From Oscillospiraceae bacterium (GTDB taxonomy: Bacteria; Bacillota; Clostridia; Oscillospirales; Oscillospiraceae), in contig CAJTFN010000001.1 in NCBI GenBank assembly GCA_910575815.1, forward strand, positions 62,001 to 126,000: 64,000 bases of DNA, written 5' to 3'. The stretch's first letter is position 1. Every line of letters begins with the position of its first letter. Shown in pieces: positions 43,961 through 52,846 of the stretch. The notes under the pieces were generated by a model. It was given only the letters and a program-made list of their open reading frames with translations. It searched no databases and had not been told where the DNA came from. Position numbers and translations under genes: made by a program.

Positions 43961-45358
43961 ATGAACCCATTTCAAACCAGGCGGTCCCGCTCCGGACAGG
44001 GAACCGCCGGGACCGTCGATATGACGCATGGCCCTCTGTTGGGGAAAATCCTGCTCTTCAGCCTGCCGCTGATGGCCTCCAACCTCTTACAGCTGCTGTT
44101 CAACACGGCGGACGTTGTGGTAGTGGGCCGCTGGGCGGGACACGCCAGCTTGGCCGCCGTGGGCAGTACCTCCTGCGTGATCAATTTGGTCATTAACTTA
44201 TTGGTAGGCGTCTCTGTGGGCGTCAACGTGGTGGTTGCCCGCTATCTGGGCGAGACGGGCCGGGAGACGGAAATCTCCAACGCGCTCCACACGGCCTTGC
44301 TTCTGGGGCTGGCGGGGGGCGCGCTGCTGGGCGCGGCGGGGAGCCTGACGGCGGGGTGGATGCTGGACCTCATCGCCGCTCCGGCGGACGTCCGCCCTCT
44401 GGCGCTGATCTATTTGCGCATCTATTTCGCAGGCACGCCCTTTACCATGGTTTACAACTACGGCGCGGCGGCCCTCCGGGCGGCGGGAGATACCCAAAGA
44501 CCCCTGATCTTTCTGATCGTCAGCGGTGTGCTGAACGTGGCCTTGAACTTGTTTTTCGTCATCTCCCTTCAGATGGACGTGGCGGGGGTGGCCCTGGCCA
44601 CGGTGATTAGCCAGGGTCTCAGCGCGGCGCTGATTCTGGCCTGCCTCTGCCTCTCCCCGGGGGAGCTCCATGTCTCCCTCCGCCGTCTCCGCGTGGACCG
44701 CCGGAGTCTGAAGAGCATGGCACGGATCGGGATCCCCGCCGGATTGCAGGGCTGCCTCTTCAGCCTGTCCAACGTGGTGATCCAGGGGGCCATCAACTCC
44801 TACGACAGCATTGTCATTGCGGGTTACAGCGCCGGGGCCAGCATTGAGCACTTCGTCTATATCGCCACCAACGCCTTCCATCACGCCTGCCAGACCTTCA
44901 CCAGCCAGAACCTGGGGGCCCGGCAGCACCGCCGTATCCTCCGGACCCTCCACATCTGTATTCTATGCACGGTGGTTCTGGGAGGGGCGCTTTGTGGCCT
45001 GGTGCTGGGCCTGGCCCGGCCTCTGATCAGCATCTACAACAGCGACCCGGCGGTGATCGAGGCGGGAGCCGCCCGGCTGTGGACCGTGGTGCCCTTCTTT
45101 CTGCTCTTTGCCGTGGGAGACGTGCTGGTGGGGGTTATCCGGGGCTGCGGCTCCGCGGTGGCTCCGGTGGTCATCAATCTGTTGACCACCTGTGTGCTCC
45201 GGCTGGCCTGGATTCAGATGTTAGACACCAGCGCCGTGGACGTGACCTGGGTGTACGCCTCCTACCCGGTGAGCTGGGCGGCGTTGCTGGCGGTCCTAGC
45301 GGTTTACTGGCTGTACCTCCGGCGAAAGCTGATGGCCGGCAAACCGGAAACCGCTTGA
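43961..45358 (+). CDS. MATE-family efflux transporter
   Basis: 465-aa multidrug and toxin extrusion type cation-coupled exporter with 12 predicted spans in two repeats. Start of each half: GPLLGKILLFSLPLMASNLL followed by LFNTADVVVVGRWAG, the typical MATE N-motif, and SMARIGIPAGLQGCLFSLSN in the second half. ATG 43961 after AAGGAGAG; the frame 27 nt longer has no signal. Own promoter and terminator. Substrate unknown. Confidence 0.93.
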   Translation: MNPFQTRRSRSGQGTAGTVDMTHGPLLGKILLFSLPLMASNLLQLLFNTADVVVVGRWAGHASLAAVGSTSCVINLVINLLVGVSVGVNVVVARYLGETGRETEISNALHTALLLGLAGGALLGAAGSLTAGWMLDLIAAPADVRPLALIYLRIYFAGTPFTMVYNYGAAALRAAGDTQRPLIFLIVSGVLNVALNLFFVISLQMDVAGVALATVISQGLSAALILACLCLSPGELHVSLRRLRVDRRSLKSMARIGIPAGLQGCLFSLSNVVIQGAINSYDSIVIAGYSAGASIEHFVYIATNAFHHACQTFTSQNLGARQHRRILRTLHICILCTVVLGGALCGLVLGLARPLISIYNSDPAVIEAGAARLWTVVPFFLLFAVGDVLVGVIRGCGSAVAPVVINLLTTCVLRLAWIQMLDTSAVDVTWVYASYPVSWAALLAVLAVYWLYLRRKLMAGKPETA

Positions 45359-45361
45359 CAA

Positions 45362-45391
45362 AAACGGGAAGAGCGAAAGCTCTTCCCGTTT
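45362..45391. terminator. Bidirectional terminator between MATE and MalY-type genes
   Basis: AAACGGGAAGAGC-GAAA-GCTCTTCCCGTTT (45362-45391), perfect 13-bp stem with a GNRA loop. CCCATTTT on plus, TTTTGTC on minus. Confidence 0.85.
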
Positions 45392-45406
45392 CCCATTTTG
45401 AAGCCC

Positions 45407-46576
45407 TTAAAGGCGGTTCACCGCGGCTTCCAATTGCCCCATGGCCTGCTCCAGCACACTTCTGGGACAGGCGGCGTTGAGGCGCATGAAGCCGCTGAGG
45501 CTCCGGCCGAAGGAGCGGCCTTCGTTGAGGCCCAGCCCTGCCTGATGGATCATGAAATCCCGCAGAGCGTCGTCGTCCAGCCCCAGTCCCCGGCAGTCCA
45601 GCCACATGAGATAGGTGGCGTCCGGGGCCTGGGTCCGGATTTTGGGGATGCGGTTCCGGCAGTAGTCCACAACAAAGTCGAAATTCCCGGACAGGTAGGG
45701 CAGCAGCTGCTCCAGCCATTCCTCCCCCTGGGTGAAGGCGGCCTCCATGGCGGTAAGGGAGAAGGCATTGTTCCGGTGGATGTCCATGCGCTGCCAGAAG
45801 CGGTCGAAGAGCTGCTTTTGATGGACGTTGGGGAACACCACCGTGCTGGCCTGGAGACCCGCCAGATTGAAGGTCTTGGTGCCGGAGATGCCGGTGATGA
45901 CATACCGGGCGGCCTCCGGGGAGAGGGTGGCCACGGGGGTGTGGCGCTTCCCGTGGAAGAGAAGGTCGGAGTGGATTTCGTCGGAGAACAGGACCACGTG
46001 ATGCCGCATGCACAGCTCCGCCATACGTCCCAGCTCTTCCGGCGTCCAGACCAGCCCCAGGGGATTGTGGGGATTGCAGAGCAAAAACAGGTCCGTCTGC
46101 CGGAGCTTTTCCTCGAAGTCCTCCCAGTCCACGGTCCATAGGCCCTCCCGCTCCACGAAGGGGCTCTCCAAAACCGTGCGTCCCCAGGCTTCCGCCATAT
46201 CGTAGAACTCGGAATAGACGGGGGTCTGAATCAGGACGGTTCCGCTCTCTGGAGTGAAGAGCTTCACCACCGCGGAGATGGACTGGACCACCCCCAGGCT
46301 GAAGCTCATCAAATGGGGGGCGATTTCCCAGCCGTTCCGGCGTTTCTGCCAGCCGCGTATGGCCTCAAAGTAGCTGGCCGGCCGGGCGGTATAGCCCCAG
46401 AGCCCCTCCTGGGCCCGGGCGGCCAGGGCGTCGATGATGGGCTGGGCGGTCCGGAAGTCCATATCCGCGATCCAGAGGGGAATCACATCCTCCCGGCCGA
46501 ATTTTTGCTTCCGCTCGTCGTATTTGGCGGCGTGGTTGCCGGAGCGGTCGATGATCTGGTCAAAATTGTACTGCAT
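45407..46576 (-). CDS. MalY/PatB-type PLP-dependent C-S lyase
   Basis: 389 aa, ATG 46576 after AAAGGATG. MalY/PatB signatures: N-terminus YNFDQIIDRSGNHAAKYDER, LWIADMDFRTAQPIIDAL, GWGYTARP-type segment (EGLWGYTARPASYFEAI), NPHNPLGLVWTPEEL, FSDEIHSDLLFHGKRHTPVA and SGTKTFNLAGLQASTV with the Schiff-base Lys near residue 235. The family cleaves cystathionine or cysteine conjugates to pyruvate, ammonia and a thiol. Divergent from the Spo0A_C gene. Confidence 0.92.
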   Translation of the reverse strand: MQYNFDQIIDRSGNHAAKYDERKQKFGREDVIPLWIADMDFRTAQPIIDALAARAQEGLWGYTARPASYFEAIRGWQKRRNGWEIAPHLMSFSLGVVQSISAVVKLFTPESGTVLIQTPVYSEFYDMAEAWGRTVLESPFVEREGLWTVDWEDFEEKLRQTDLFLLCNPHNPLGLVWTPEELGRMAELCMRHHVVLFSDEIHSDLLFHGKRHTPVATLSPEAARYVITGISGTKTFNLAGLQASTVVFPNVHQKQLFDRFWQRMDIHRNNAFSLTAMEAAFTQGEEWLEQLLPYLSGNFDFVVDYCRNRIPKIRTQAPDATYLMWLDCRGLGLDDDALRDFMIHQAGLGLNEGRSFGRSLSGFMRLNAACPRSVLEQAMGQLEAAVNRL

Positions 46577-46710
46577 AAACGTCACATCCTTTTCTGTAAT
46601 ATGGAAAGAGAGCGATAAAGTGTCGATTAATGTTTGAAAACGTCGGAATTCCTGAACATAGCCTGGGCAGACCCTATAATTTTCCCAACTATTTTTGGGA
46701 GGTTTCACCA

Positions 46711-47058
46711 ATGACGACTAGGGAATGTATTCAAAATGAGCTCCAGCGGTTGGGAATCACCAAGCGCTACCGGGGTTATACCCAGGTCCTGTTTGCCATT
46801 GAGATGGCCCTGGAAAACGAGGAGTGTCTGCAAAACGTGACGGAGCGGGTTTATAAGGTGGTGGCGAGCCAATGCCGCTGCGACCCGTCCTGTGTGGAGC
46901 GGAACATTCGGACGATATCCCACGTGGCCTGGAAAACCAACCGGACCCATCTGCGAAACATTGCGGGCTATCCCCTATACGCCTTTCCGGCGGCCTCGGA
47001 GTTCATCTCCATCATGACCGCCTATCTCCAGCGCACCCGGGAGACCCAGGCCCGGTAA
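46711..47058 (+). CDS. Stand-alone Spo0A C-terminal DNA-binding domain protein
   Basis: 115 aa, ATG 46711 after GGGAGG. Residues about 20-80 match the Spo0A_C effector domain: RYRGYTQVLFAIEMALENEE, LQNVTERVYKVVASQC, DPSCVERNIRTISHVAWKTN, the same helix order as Spo0A's V-E-R-x-I-R-x-x-I recognition motif. There is no receiver domain, so control is not by direct phosphorylation. Could bind 0A-box-like DNA; targets unknown. Divergent from malY with 134 bp between. Confidence 0.85.
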   Translation: MTTRECIQNELQRLGITKRYRGYTQVLFAIEMALENEECLQNVTERVYKVVASQCRCDPSCVERNIRTISHVAWKTNRTHLRNIAGYPLYAFPAASEFISIMTAYLQRTRETQAR

Positions 47059-47141
47059 CCGGACCCGCCTGGACAAGCGGTCTCGGAAGTCCCAGGAATC
47101 GGACGCTTCCATAGCTCCGGTTTTTTTCTTCTCTCAAGGAC

Positions 47142-47177
47142 CGGGGCGGGCAGGCGCTTACGCGCTTGCCCGCCCCG
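47142..47177. terminator. Strong hairpin between Spo0A_C and large SLH genes
   Basis: CGGGGCGGGCAGGCGC (47142-47157) pairs with GCGCTTGCCCGCCCCG (47162-47177), 16 bp with one G-T. It is in the 124-bp convergent gap; a T7 stretch (47120-47127) after a weak stem ends the plus transcript before it. Confidence 0.7.
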
Positions 47178-47182
47178 AAAAG

Positions 47183-50100
47183 TTAGGGATTCAGATCCGA
47201 CACATACCGCATGAGCATGGTGGCTACCTGGGCGCGGGTGGCCTGACCGCCGGGGACCAGGGAGCCGTCCCGGTAACCGCCGAGGATGCCGTTTTCCGTG
47301 GCCCAGCGGACCGCCTCCGCCGCGTAGTCGCTGACTGCGCCGGCGTCGCTGAAATGAAGCTCCCGGTTGGTGGCGGCGGGGCTGCCCGCGTAACGGTGCA
47401 GCATGGTCACCAGCTGTTCCCGGGTAATGGGGGCGTCCGGATTCGACCCGTCGCTGACGCCCCGGGCCACGGCCCAAGCCATGCCCGTCTGATAGGCGGA
47501 GCCGCCCGCCGCCTCTGTGCCGTCCAGACGGGCCAGAACCGTCATCAGCATGGCGCGGGTCATGGGCACATCCGGGGCAAAGGACGCGGAAGTCTTGCCG
47601 GAGAAGAGGTCCCGGGCGGAGACAAAGTCGATGGCGTCCCCGGCCCAATGGCCCCTGGTGTCGGAGAAGTTTTTGCGGTTGTCCCGGAGGGTGAGGGTGG
47701 CTCCGTCGGTGACGGAGAGGGTCATCCGGTTCCCCGTGAGGACGGCGGTCTTAATCACGGTTTCCGAGCCGTCGGGGCCCACCAGGAGGGCCACAACCCC
47801 CGGAGCGGAGCTCCCGACGGGAAGCTCCACCCGAACGGGCCGGACGCTGCCGGTGTGAAGGGTCACTGTGGCGGACACGGGAAGCTCCGGAATGGGCAGA
47901 ACCACGGTTCCGCCGCCGCTCTGGGTCTCCTGAACCACCTTGGAGGGAAGCTTGACGTCGGCGGAAACCCCCTTCGCCGGGTCTCCCCGGAGAGAGGCGG
48001 TGAGACCGCCGGCCTGGGTTACCGTGGTTTCCCAGGTGCCGTCGGGCTTCTCCACGGTTTTGGTGACGGAGCCGTCTGCCGCCTTTTCGGTGGAGGTGAC
48101 GGTGCCGTCTTGTTTGGTTTCCACCACCCGCTGGGACCCGTCGGCCCACTTGGTGGTCTCCGTCGTGGTGCCGGTGGTTTTGTTTGTGGTGGTCGTGGTG
48201 GTGGACCCGTCGGGATTTTTCTCCGGTTTCGCGGCGCTGCCGCCATTGCCGCCGGAGTTGGTGCCAAAGAAGCTGTCGGAGTTCGAGGAGCTGTTATCGG
48301 AGCTGGAGGAGCTGGAACCTCCGGAGGAGCCTCCGGAAGAGCCGCCGGTGGCGGGAATGGTACCCCGCTCCGTCACGTAGCCGCAGACCGTGCAGGCCTT
48401 GTGGCGGGAGCCGCTCTGGGTGGCGGTGGCCGCTTTGTCCACAACCCACGCGCCGGGGGTATGGGCGGCGTAACCGTCTTTTTGGGCGTTCTCCGTGAGG
48501 GTGCAGTCCGGAGCGGCGCAGTTGTGCCAATGGTGGCTGGCGTTGGAGCTCCAGGTCTTGCTCCAGTCGTGGATATGGCCCGGCGAACCGTTGGGAGACC
48601 AGATCGCCAGCAGTACCACGTCGTTGGCCGGCATTTGGAAGGTGAGGTCCGGATTTTTCTTCTGGGCCTCGGTCAGGGTGACGCCGGTCTCGCTCCAGCT
48701 GGCGAAGTCATAGCCCGCCTGGGCGCCCGCGTGAACGGTGACCTGCTGGCCCGCCTCATAGCGGCCCGCTCCAGTGGTTGGGGCGTGGCTGTTGTTGACG
48801 GTGACCTGATAGGCCGCGACGACGGGGACCTCGGTAATGGAGATGATGTAGGTGGTACGAAGCCCCTCGTATTCAATAGTCAGCGTCTGGCTGGCCGCCG
48901 GGGCGGAGGCGTTGAAGCCGCTGACCATTTCCGCCGTCACCTGAACGGTGTTGGTGGATTGGTCGGAGTAACGAACCTGGATGGTGAGGTTTGTTACGTC
49001 CAGGGAATCTCCCACATGATAGGTGGTCTTGTGGTTTGTGCTGCTGACGGAAATTGCCTCCGCCGTTACGCCGAAAGCGGGTACTGCCACTGTGGAGGCG
49101 GCTCCCGCCTCGTGGGTGGCGGTCTGGGCGAGGCGCACGTAGTAGGTCCCCGCCGCCAGGCCGGTGATCTCGCTGCCGGCGCAGGGCTGCGGATTCGTAA
49201 AGTCCGGCTGTGCGGAATACTCCATCAAAGAGGAGACGCCGGTGATTCTGCCATCCGTTCCACTGGCGGAGGTGGGGGCGATTCCGGAGAGGCCGCCGGG
49301 AGCGGCGGGGCCGTCGGCCCGGAGGATGGCCCAGTCAATCTGTTTTTCCGTATTGGTGCCGTCGGCCCACTGATAGTCGGGATTCAGGGTCGCCGTGGCG
49401 GTGTAGTCGCCCACGGCAACGGCGGTATTGCCGCTGAGAGAGTAGCCCTCGCCCGGCTCCACGCCGGTTAGGGACTGCCCCGTCCATTTCAGGCCGGTGA
49501 CGGCCTGGGGAACGGGGATGGACGTCGGGCCCGGGGTTCCGACAATCAATTTCGCGGAGGCGGTAAGAGGCTGGCCGCTTTGGGTGTACTCGCCGGGGAT
49601 GGTGATGGAGATATTATAGGTGCCCTCGGCAGTGGGGGTGGCGTAGAAAGCGTCGCCGCTGTTTGAGTACACCACGGCAATACTCTTTAGATCATCAGTT
49701 GTGTATATTTTGTACCCATAGTCGTCGGAATTTGGGTCCAAAGTGGCAGCTTTTCCATTTACTTTGATATCCAGGAATATGTTAGATAGGTCGATGGTAT
49801 TCTGATCTCCAATATACTCCACGTCCAAAGGCATCTCAGCCTCTTCATTTACACCCTCGGCTCCCACGTGGGTCTCAGGGGATTTAAACGCAAAGGAAGC
49901 GACCTTTTCATCTGTTCCTCCTGTCCCTCCGGAGGAGACGGCAGTCCAGCTTCCGTCGGAGGCGTACTCCAGAACGATGGGCGTCACCGTGCTGGTGGGC
50001 AGAAGTTCGAACGACTGGTCGGAGGAGGAGGGCGCTTGTATGTAGACATGGTTCAGCGACGGAATCTCGCCGCAAGTATCGCCAGCGGTGGCACTGTACC

Positions 50101-51202
50101 CGACACGGCCCACGGCCACCTTGGAGGTCCCGGTTACGCTGCCGGTGATGTTCAGGGTCTGTGATTGCCCCAGAATCAAATACCCGCCGCCATCAAAATT
50201 ACAGAAGGAAGGATCCGTCATATTGACAACGCTTAGCCTTGCGCCGGAGTGGACGGAGATCGTATTTGCGTCCCGGAAGCTGCTGCTGGCGTCGAGAACA
50301 AGGTCGCCCTTTTCAACGGACAGACTGGAAATGTTCGAAAAGATTTTGTTTGCTTGATTGCTGCCCCCACTGTATGTCACATCAACAGTGCCCCCGCCGA
50401 ATCCCTGGACGTCGGGGACATTGCCGGAGATGGTGACCGTGCCGGTGACTGTGGACCTCACAGGTTCGGGCTCGTGGTTCGTGCTTCCCAGCCGCGTGGC
50501 TCCGCAGGCGTAGATAGTGCCCAGCGCGTCAGATTTTACGGAGGTGCTGGGAATGGAAATTTCCACATCGCCATTGAGGTGTTCCGGGGCGCCGGCCGTG
50601 GCGTTTTCTGGGTTTCCCCAGTAGAGATTGCCTGCGTAGATGTCGCCGCACCGGTCGGAGTAATTCGGGGCGGCCCCTTTGAGGCTGGTATTCCCCTCAA
50701 TGACAATCCGGCCTTTCGGACCAGCTGAGGGAAGAGATTGATAATAGGGACTGCCGGTGAGCGTGCCGCAAAACAGGCTGAACGGCCAGTTGGCGCTGGT
50801 TACCCCGTCCAGTGTCAGCGTGTAGCCGTTGGCCGCAATGTCGGTGTATACGGTCGAGGGGAAGTTGATTGCCAAGTTGCGAAAAGTAACATTATTACCC
50901 AAGACAATACCAGAATAGGAGGTGATGGATGCGGAAGCACCCTCCGCTCCCTGAATGGTCAAGTTTTTATTGATAATCCAGGGTATGTCAGTTGAGGGAT
51001 CGCTTACATCCACCACTCTGCCGAGGCCTTCCAGAATGATCGTGTCGCCATCCTTAACAGCGCTGCTGGCAACCAGCTCGCTCAGGATGCCCTCATTCTT
51101 CAGCCGATGGATAGTTCCCGCAGCCAGTCCAACTGGGGGAAACAGGGTGGCCGTCACGCAAAGCGCCAATAAGGCCGCAAGCAGTCTTAAAGGTTTTCTC
51201 AT
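47183..51202 (-). CDS. Very large secreted surface protein with beta-helix, InlB-like and SLH domains
   Basis: 1339 aa, ATG 51202 after AAGGAG. Signal peptide MRKPLRLLAALLALCVTATL, ending near VGLAAG. Residues about 30-430: repeated short strands with Asn/Ser ladder, beta-helix/pectate-lyase-like (NLTIQGAEGASASITSYSGI, LTLDGVTS). Then several Ig-like segments. Around 840-890: a bacterial InlB-type repeat (YQVTVNNSHAP, ASWSETGVTL, FQMPANDVVLLAIW). Next, His/Cys pairs (HDWSKTWSSNASHHWHNC, HKACTVCGY), a Ser/Gly linker, and short repeats of the type xDGS/T-x-x-x-E-x (about 1000-1070). Residues about 1155-1339: three SLH repeats (SDTRGHWAGDAIDFVSARDL, GMAWAVARGVSDGSNPDAP, AVRWATENGILGGYRDGSLV). 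Probably wall-anchored adhesin or enzyme-like scaffold. Confidence 0.88.
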   Translation of the reverse strand: MRKPLRLLAALLALCVTATLFPPVGLAAGTIHRLKNEGILSELVASSAVKDGDTIILEGLGRVVDVSDPSTDIPWIINKNLTIQGAEGASASITSYSGIVLGNNVTFRNLAINFPSTVYTDIAANGYTLTLDGVTSANWPFSLFCGTLTGSPYYQSLPSAGPKGRIVIEGNTSLKGAAPNYSDRCGDIYAGNLYWGNPENATAGAPEHLNGDVEISIPSTSVKSDALGTIYACGATRLGSTNHEPEPVRSTVTGTVTISGNVPDVQGFGGGTVDVTYSGGSNQANKIFSNISSLSVEKGDLVLDASSSFRDANTISVHSGARLSVVNMTDPSFCNFDGGGYLILGQSQTLNITGSVTGTSKVAVGRVGYSATAGDTCGEIPSLNHVYIQAPSSSDQSFELLPTSTVTPIVLEYASDGSWTAVSSGGTGGTDEKVASFAFKSPETHVGAEGVNEEAEMPLDVEYIGDQNTIDLSNIFLDIKVNGKAATLDPNSDDYGYKIYTTDDLKSIAVVYSNSGDAFYATPTAEGTYNISITIPGEYTQSGQPLTASAKLIVGTPGPTSIPVPQAVTGLKWTGQSLTGVEPGEGYSLSGNTAVAVGDYTATATLNPDYQWADGTNTEKQIDWAILRADGPAAPGGLSGIAPTSASGTDGRITGVSSLMEYSAQPDFTNPQPCAGSEITGLAAGTYYVRLAQTATHEAGAASTVAVPAFGVTAEAISVSSTNHKTTYHVGDSLDVTNLTIQVRYSDQSTNTVQVTAEMVSGFNASAPAASQTLTIEYEGLRTTYIISITEVPVVAAYQVTVNNSHAPTTGAGRYEAGQQVTVHAGAQAGYDFASWSETGVTLTEAQKKNPDLTFQMPANDVVLLAIWSPNGSPGHIHDWSKTWSSNASHHWHNCAAPDCTLTENAQKDGYAAHTPGAWVVDKAATATQSGSRHKACTVCGYVTERGTIPATGGSSGGSSGGSSSSSSDNSSSNSDSFFGTNSGGNGGSAAKPEKNPDGSTTTTTTNKTTGTTTETTKWADGSQRVVETKQDGTVTSTEKAADGSVTKTVEKPDGTWETTVTQAGGLTASLRGDPAKGVSADVKLPSKVVQETQSGGGTVVLPIPELPVSATVTLHTGSVRPVRVELPVGSSAPGVVALLVGPDGSETVIKTAVLTGNRMTLSVTDGATLTLRDNRKNFSDTRGHWAGDAIDFVSARDLFSGKTSASFAPDVPMTRAMLMTVLARLDGTEAAGGSAYQTGMAWAVARGVSDGSNPDAPITREQLVTMLHRYAGSPAATNRELHFSDAGAVSDYAAEAVRWATENGILGGYRDGSLVPGGQATRAQVATMLMRYVSDLNP

Positions 51203-51291
51203 AAAATAAAACGCTCCTTCTCTATTCGTCCATAAAGGGCTCTCCGCCGCCGCTGTCCGCTTAGGGCGATTCGCGCTTGACAGAGAATTAC

Positions 51292-51320
51292 AGTATACCA
51301 GAAGCCCGTGGGATTGACAA
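51292..51320 (-). promoter_or_regulatory. Promoter of the large SLH protein gene
   Basis: Minus strand TTGTCA (plus 51315-51320), 17-nt spacer, TATACT (plus 51292-51297). Leader about 85 nt. Confidence 0.75.
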
Positions 51321-51436
51321 GATTTTGAAGCACAAAATTTTGGTAATTCATGGAGAGTAAATTCCTGGAAACCTGTGCGGTTTTTACCCGCCCCTTGTCC
51401 GGCCTCCGCACCCGGACAATTTTGCGGGACTTTCTA

Positions 51437-51663
51437 TGGATTTCTGTAAAAAGCTGTGATATAATAACCCCGCGTATAGGCTTTCACCCTCCGGCGAGGG
51501 CTGAAATTCCCGGTGTTTCCAGGCGGCGCGGAGGTGCTCCGGGCGCCACCGGCGGACCTGTTTTCCCTTTCTCCCGGCTAAAGGCGTGTTTCCCGCGCCT
51601 CTAGCCCAGTATCTTAACCATCAGGATAAGGTCCCGGAATTCCGAGACCTGGAAGGAGATCCC
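51437..51663 (+). promoter_or_regulatory. Promoter and GC-rich structured leader of degV (copy 1)
   Basis: TGGATT (51437-51442), 17-nt spacer, perfect TATAAT (51460-51465). The leader of about 190 nt folds into CCCT/AGGG (about 51489-51503) and a nested helix: CCGGTG...CACCGG around GGCGC...GCGCC (51512-51560), then a T-rich tract (TTTTCCCTTTCTCC). This could be attenuator-like. Sequence words resemble part of the FMN riboswitch (GGGCTGAAATTCCC) but the conserved order is missing. Confidence 0.5.
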
Positions 51664-52503
51664 ATGATTAAAATTACCACAGACAGCACTTGCGATTTGC
51701 CCGCCCGGCTCCTGGAACGGTACAACGTCACTGTCTTCCCCCTGGGCGTCGTTAAGGCGGGGCGGCTGTATCACGACGGCGTGGACATCCGCACGGCGGA
51801 CATCGCCGCCCACGTGGACGCCGGCGGCGAGATCACCACCACCAACGCCGTCAATGCCGCGGACTACGAGGACACGTTCCGGACCCTCACCGAGCAGTAC
51901 GACGCGGTGATTCACATTAATATCGGCAGCGGATTTTCCTGCTGCTGCCAGAACGCGAAGCTGGCGGCGGAGGAGGTGCCGGAGGTTTACGTAGTGGACT
52001 CCGAGAACCTCACGGTGGGCCACGGGCTGCTGGTTTTGGCCGCCGCCGAGGCTGCCGAAGAGGGTAAATCCGTGACGGAAATTTTAAATCTCCTGGAGGA
52101 CATGGTCCCCCGGCTGGAGACCAGCTTTGTCCTGGACCGGCTGGACTATATGAAAAAGGGCGGGCGCTGTTCCTCTGTCACCGCCCTGGGAGCGAATCTG
52201 CTGAAGCTCCACCCTTGTGTGGAGGTCATCGGAAACAAGATGTCCGTGACCAAGAAATACCGGGGAAACATCGCCAAGGTGGTGGGAGATTACGTCCGGG
52301 ACCGCCTCCGGGACCGGACGGACCTGGATTGCAGCCGGGCCTTTCTGGTGGACACCTGCCCCGGCGATGAGCTGGCGGCCATCGCCAGAGAGGTGCTGCG
52401 GGAAGATGGCCGCTTCGGCGAGATTCTGGAGGCCAAGGCGGGCTGCACCATCTTCTGTCACTGCGGCCCCAACACGCTGGGCCTGATCCTGCTGCGGAAA
52501 TAA
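51664..52503 (+). CDS. DegV-family fatty-acid-binding protein (copy 1)
   Basis: 279 aa. DegV fold: N-terminal KITTDSTCDLPARLLERYNV, TVFPLGVV, HDGVDIRTADI, INIGSGFSCCCQNAKLA (a Cys triplet where most DegV proteins have SGT-like residues), VVDSENLTVGHGLLVLAAAE, LDRLDYMKKGGRCSSVTAL. DegV proteins bind fatty acids, and FakB members present them to FakA kinase; whether this one does cannot be said and no fakA is seen here. ATG 51664 after GGAAGGAG. Confidence 0.93.
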   Translation: MIKITTDSTCDLPARLLERYNVTVFPLGVVKAGRLYHDGVDIRTADIAAHVDAGGEITTTNAVNAADYEDTFRTLTEQYDAVIHINIGSGFSCCCQNAKLAAEEVPEVYVVDSENLTVGHGLLVLAAAEAAEEGKSVTEILNLLEDMVPRLETSFVLDRLDYMKKGGRCSSVTALGANLLKLHPCVEVIGNKMSVTKKYRGNIAKVVGDYVRDRLRDRTDLDCSRAFLVDTCPGDELAAIAREVLREDGRFGEILEAKAGCTIFCHCGPNTLGLILLRK

Positions 52504-52778
52504 GCGCGGAATTCCGTGGAATCAATGAGTGAAAAGTGATAGGCCTTTACAAACAAATCTGAGGTTTTCCCGTTCAGCCGCCCACTGGACTAGAGAAGTT
52601 CCTCCGAACTGTGAGACGGTCCGGCCGGCGGCGGCGGGGAGGGGCTTCCCGTCTGTTTTATGCGGAAGGCCAGCCCCAATCGCCTGTTCGGAGGACCGGA
52701 AGGCCCTTTTATGACTACCCGCTGGAATTTCTTCCCACAGGTATTACGATTAGTTGTCTATGCCTTGGCGGCAGACAG

Positions 52779-52814
52779 AAAAACCCCCTGGAACCGTGCC
52801 GGCGGTCCCAGGGG
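52779..52814 (-). terminator. Terminator of the 136-aa hypothetical gene
   Basis: On the minus strand, CCCCTGGGACCG...CGGTTCCAGGGGG (plus 52784-52814) followed by TTTTT. The remaining part of 52504-52778 shows GC-rich hairpins (AAGGCC...GGCCTT type) and no gene. Confidence 0.75.
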
Positions 52815-52846
52815 TGTGTTATGTGAGGAGGCCAAGCGGGAGGGCG

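Noticed and set aside
51480-51560. FMN riboswitch before degV
   Set aside because: Only the word GGGCTGAAATTCCC resembles the RFN element; the conserved ACCGGCGGT and AGCCCGCGAGC segments are not in the required order.
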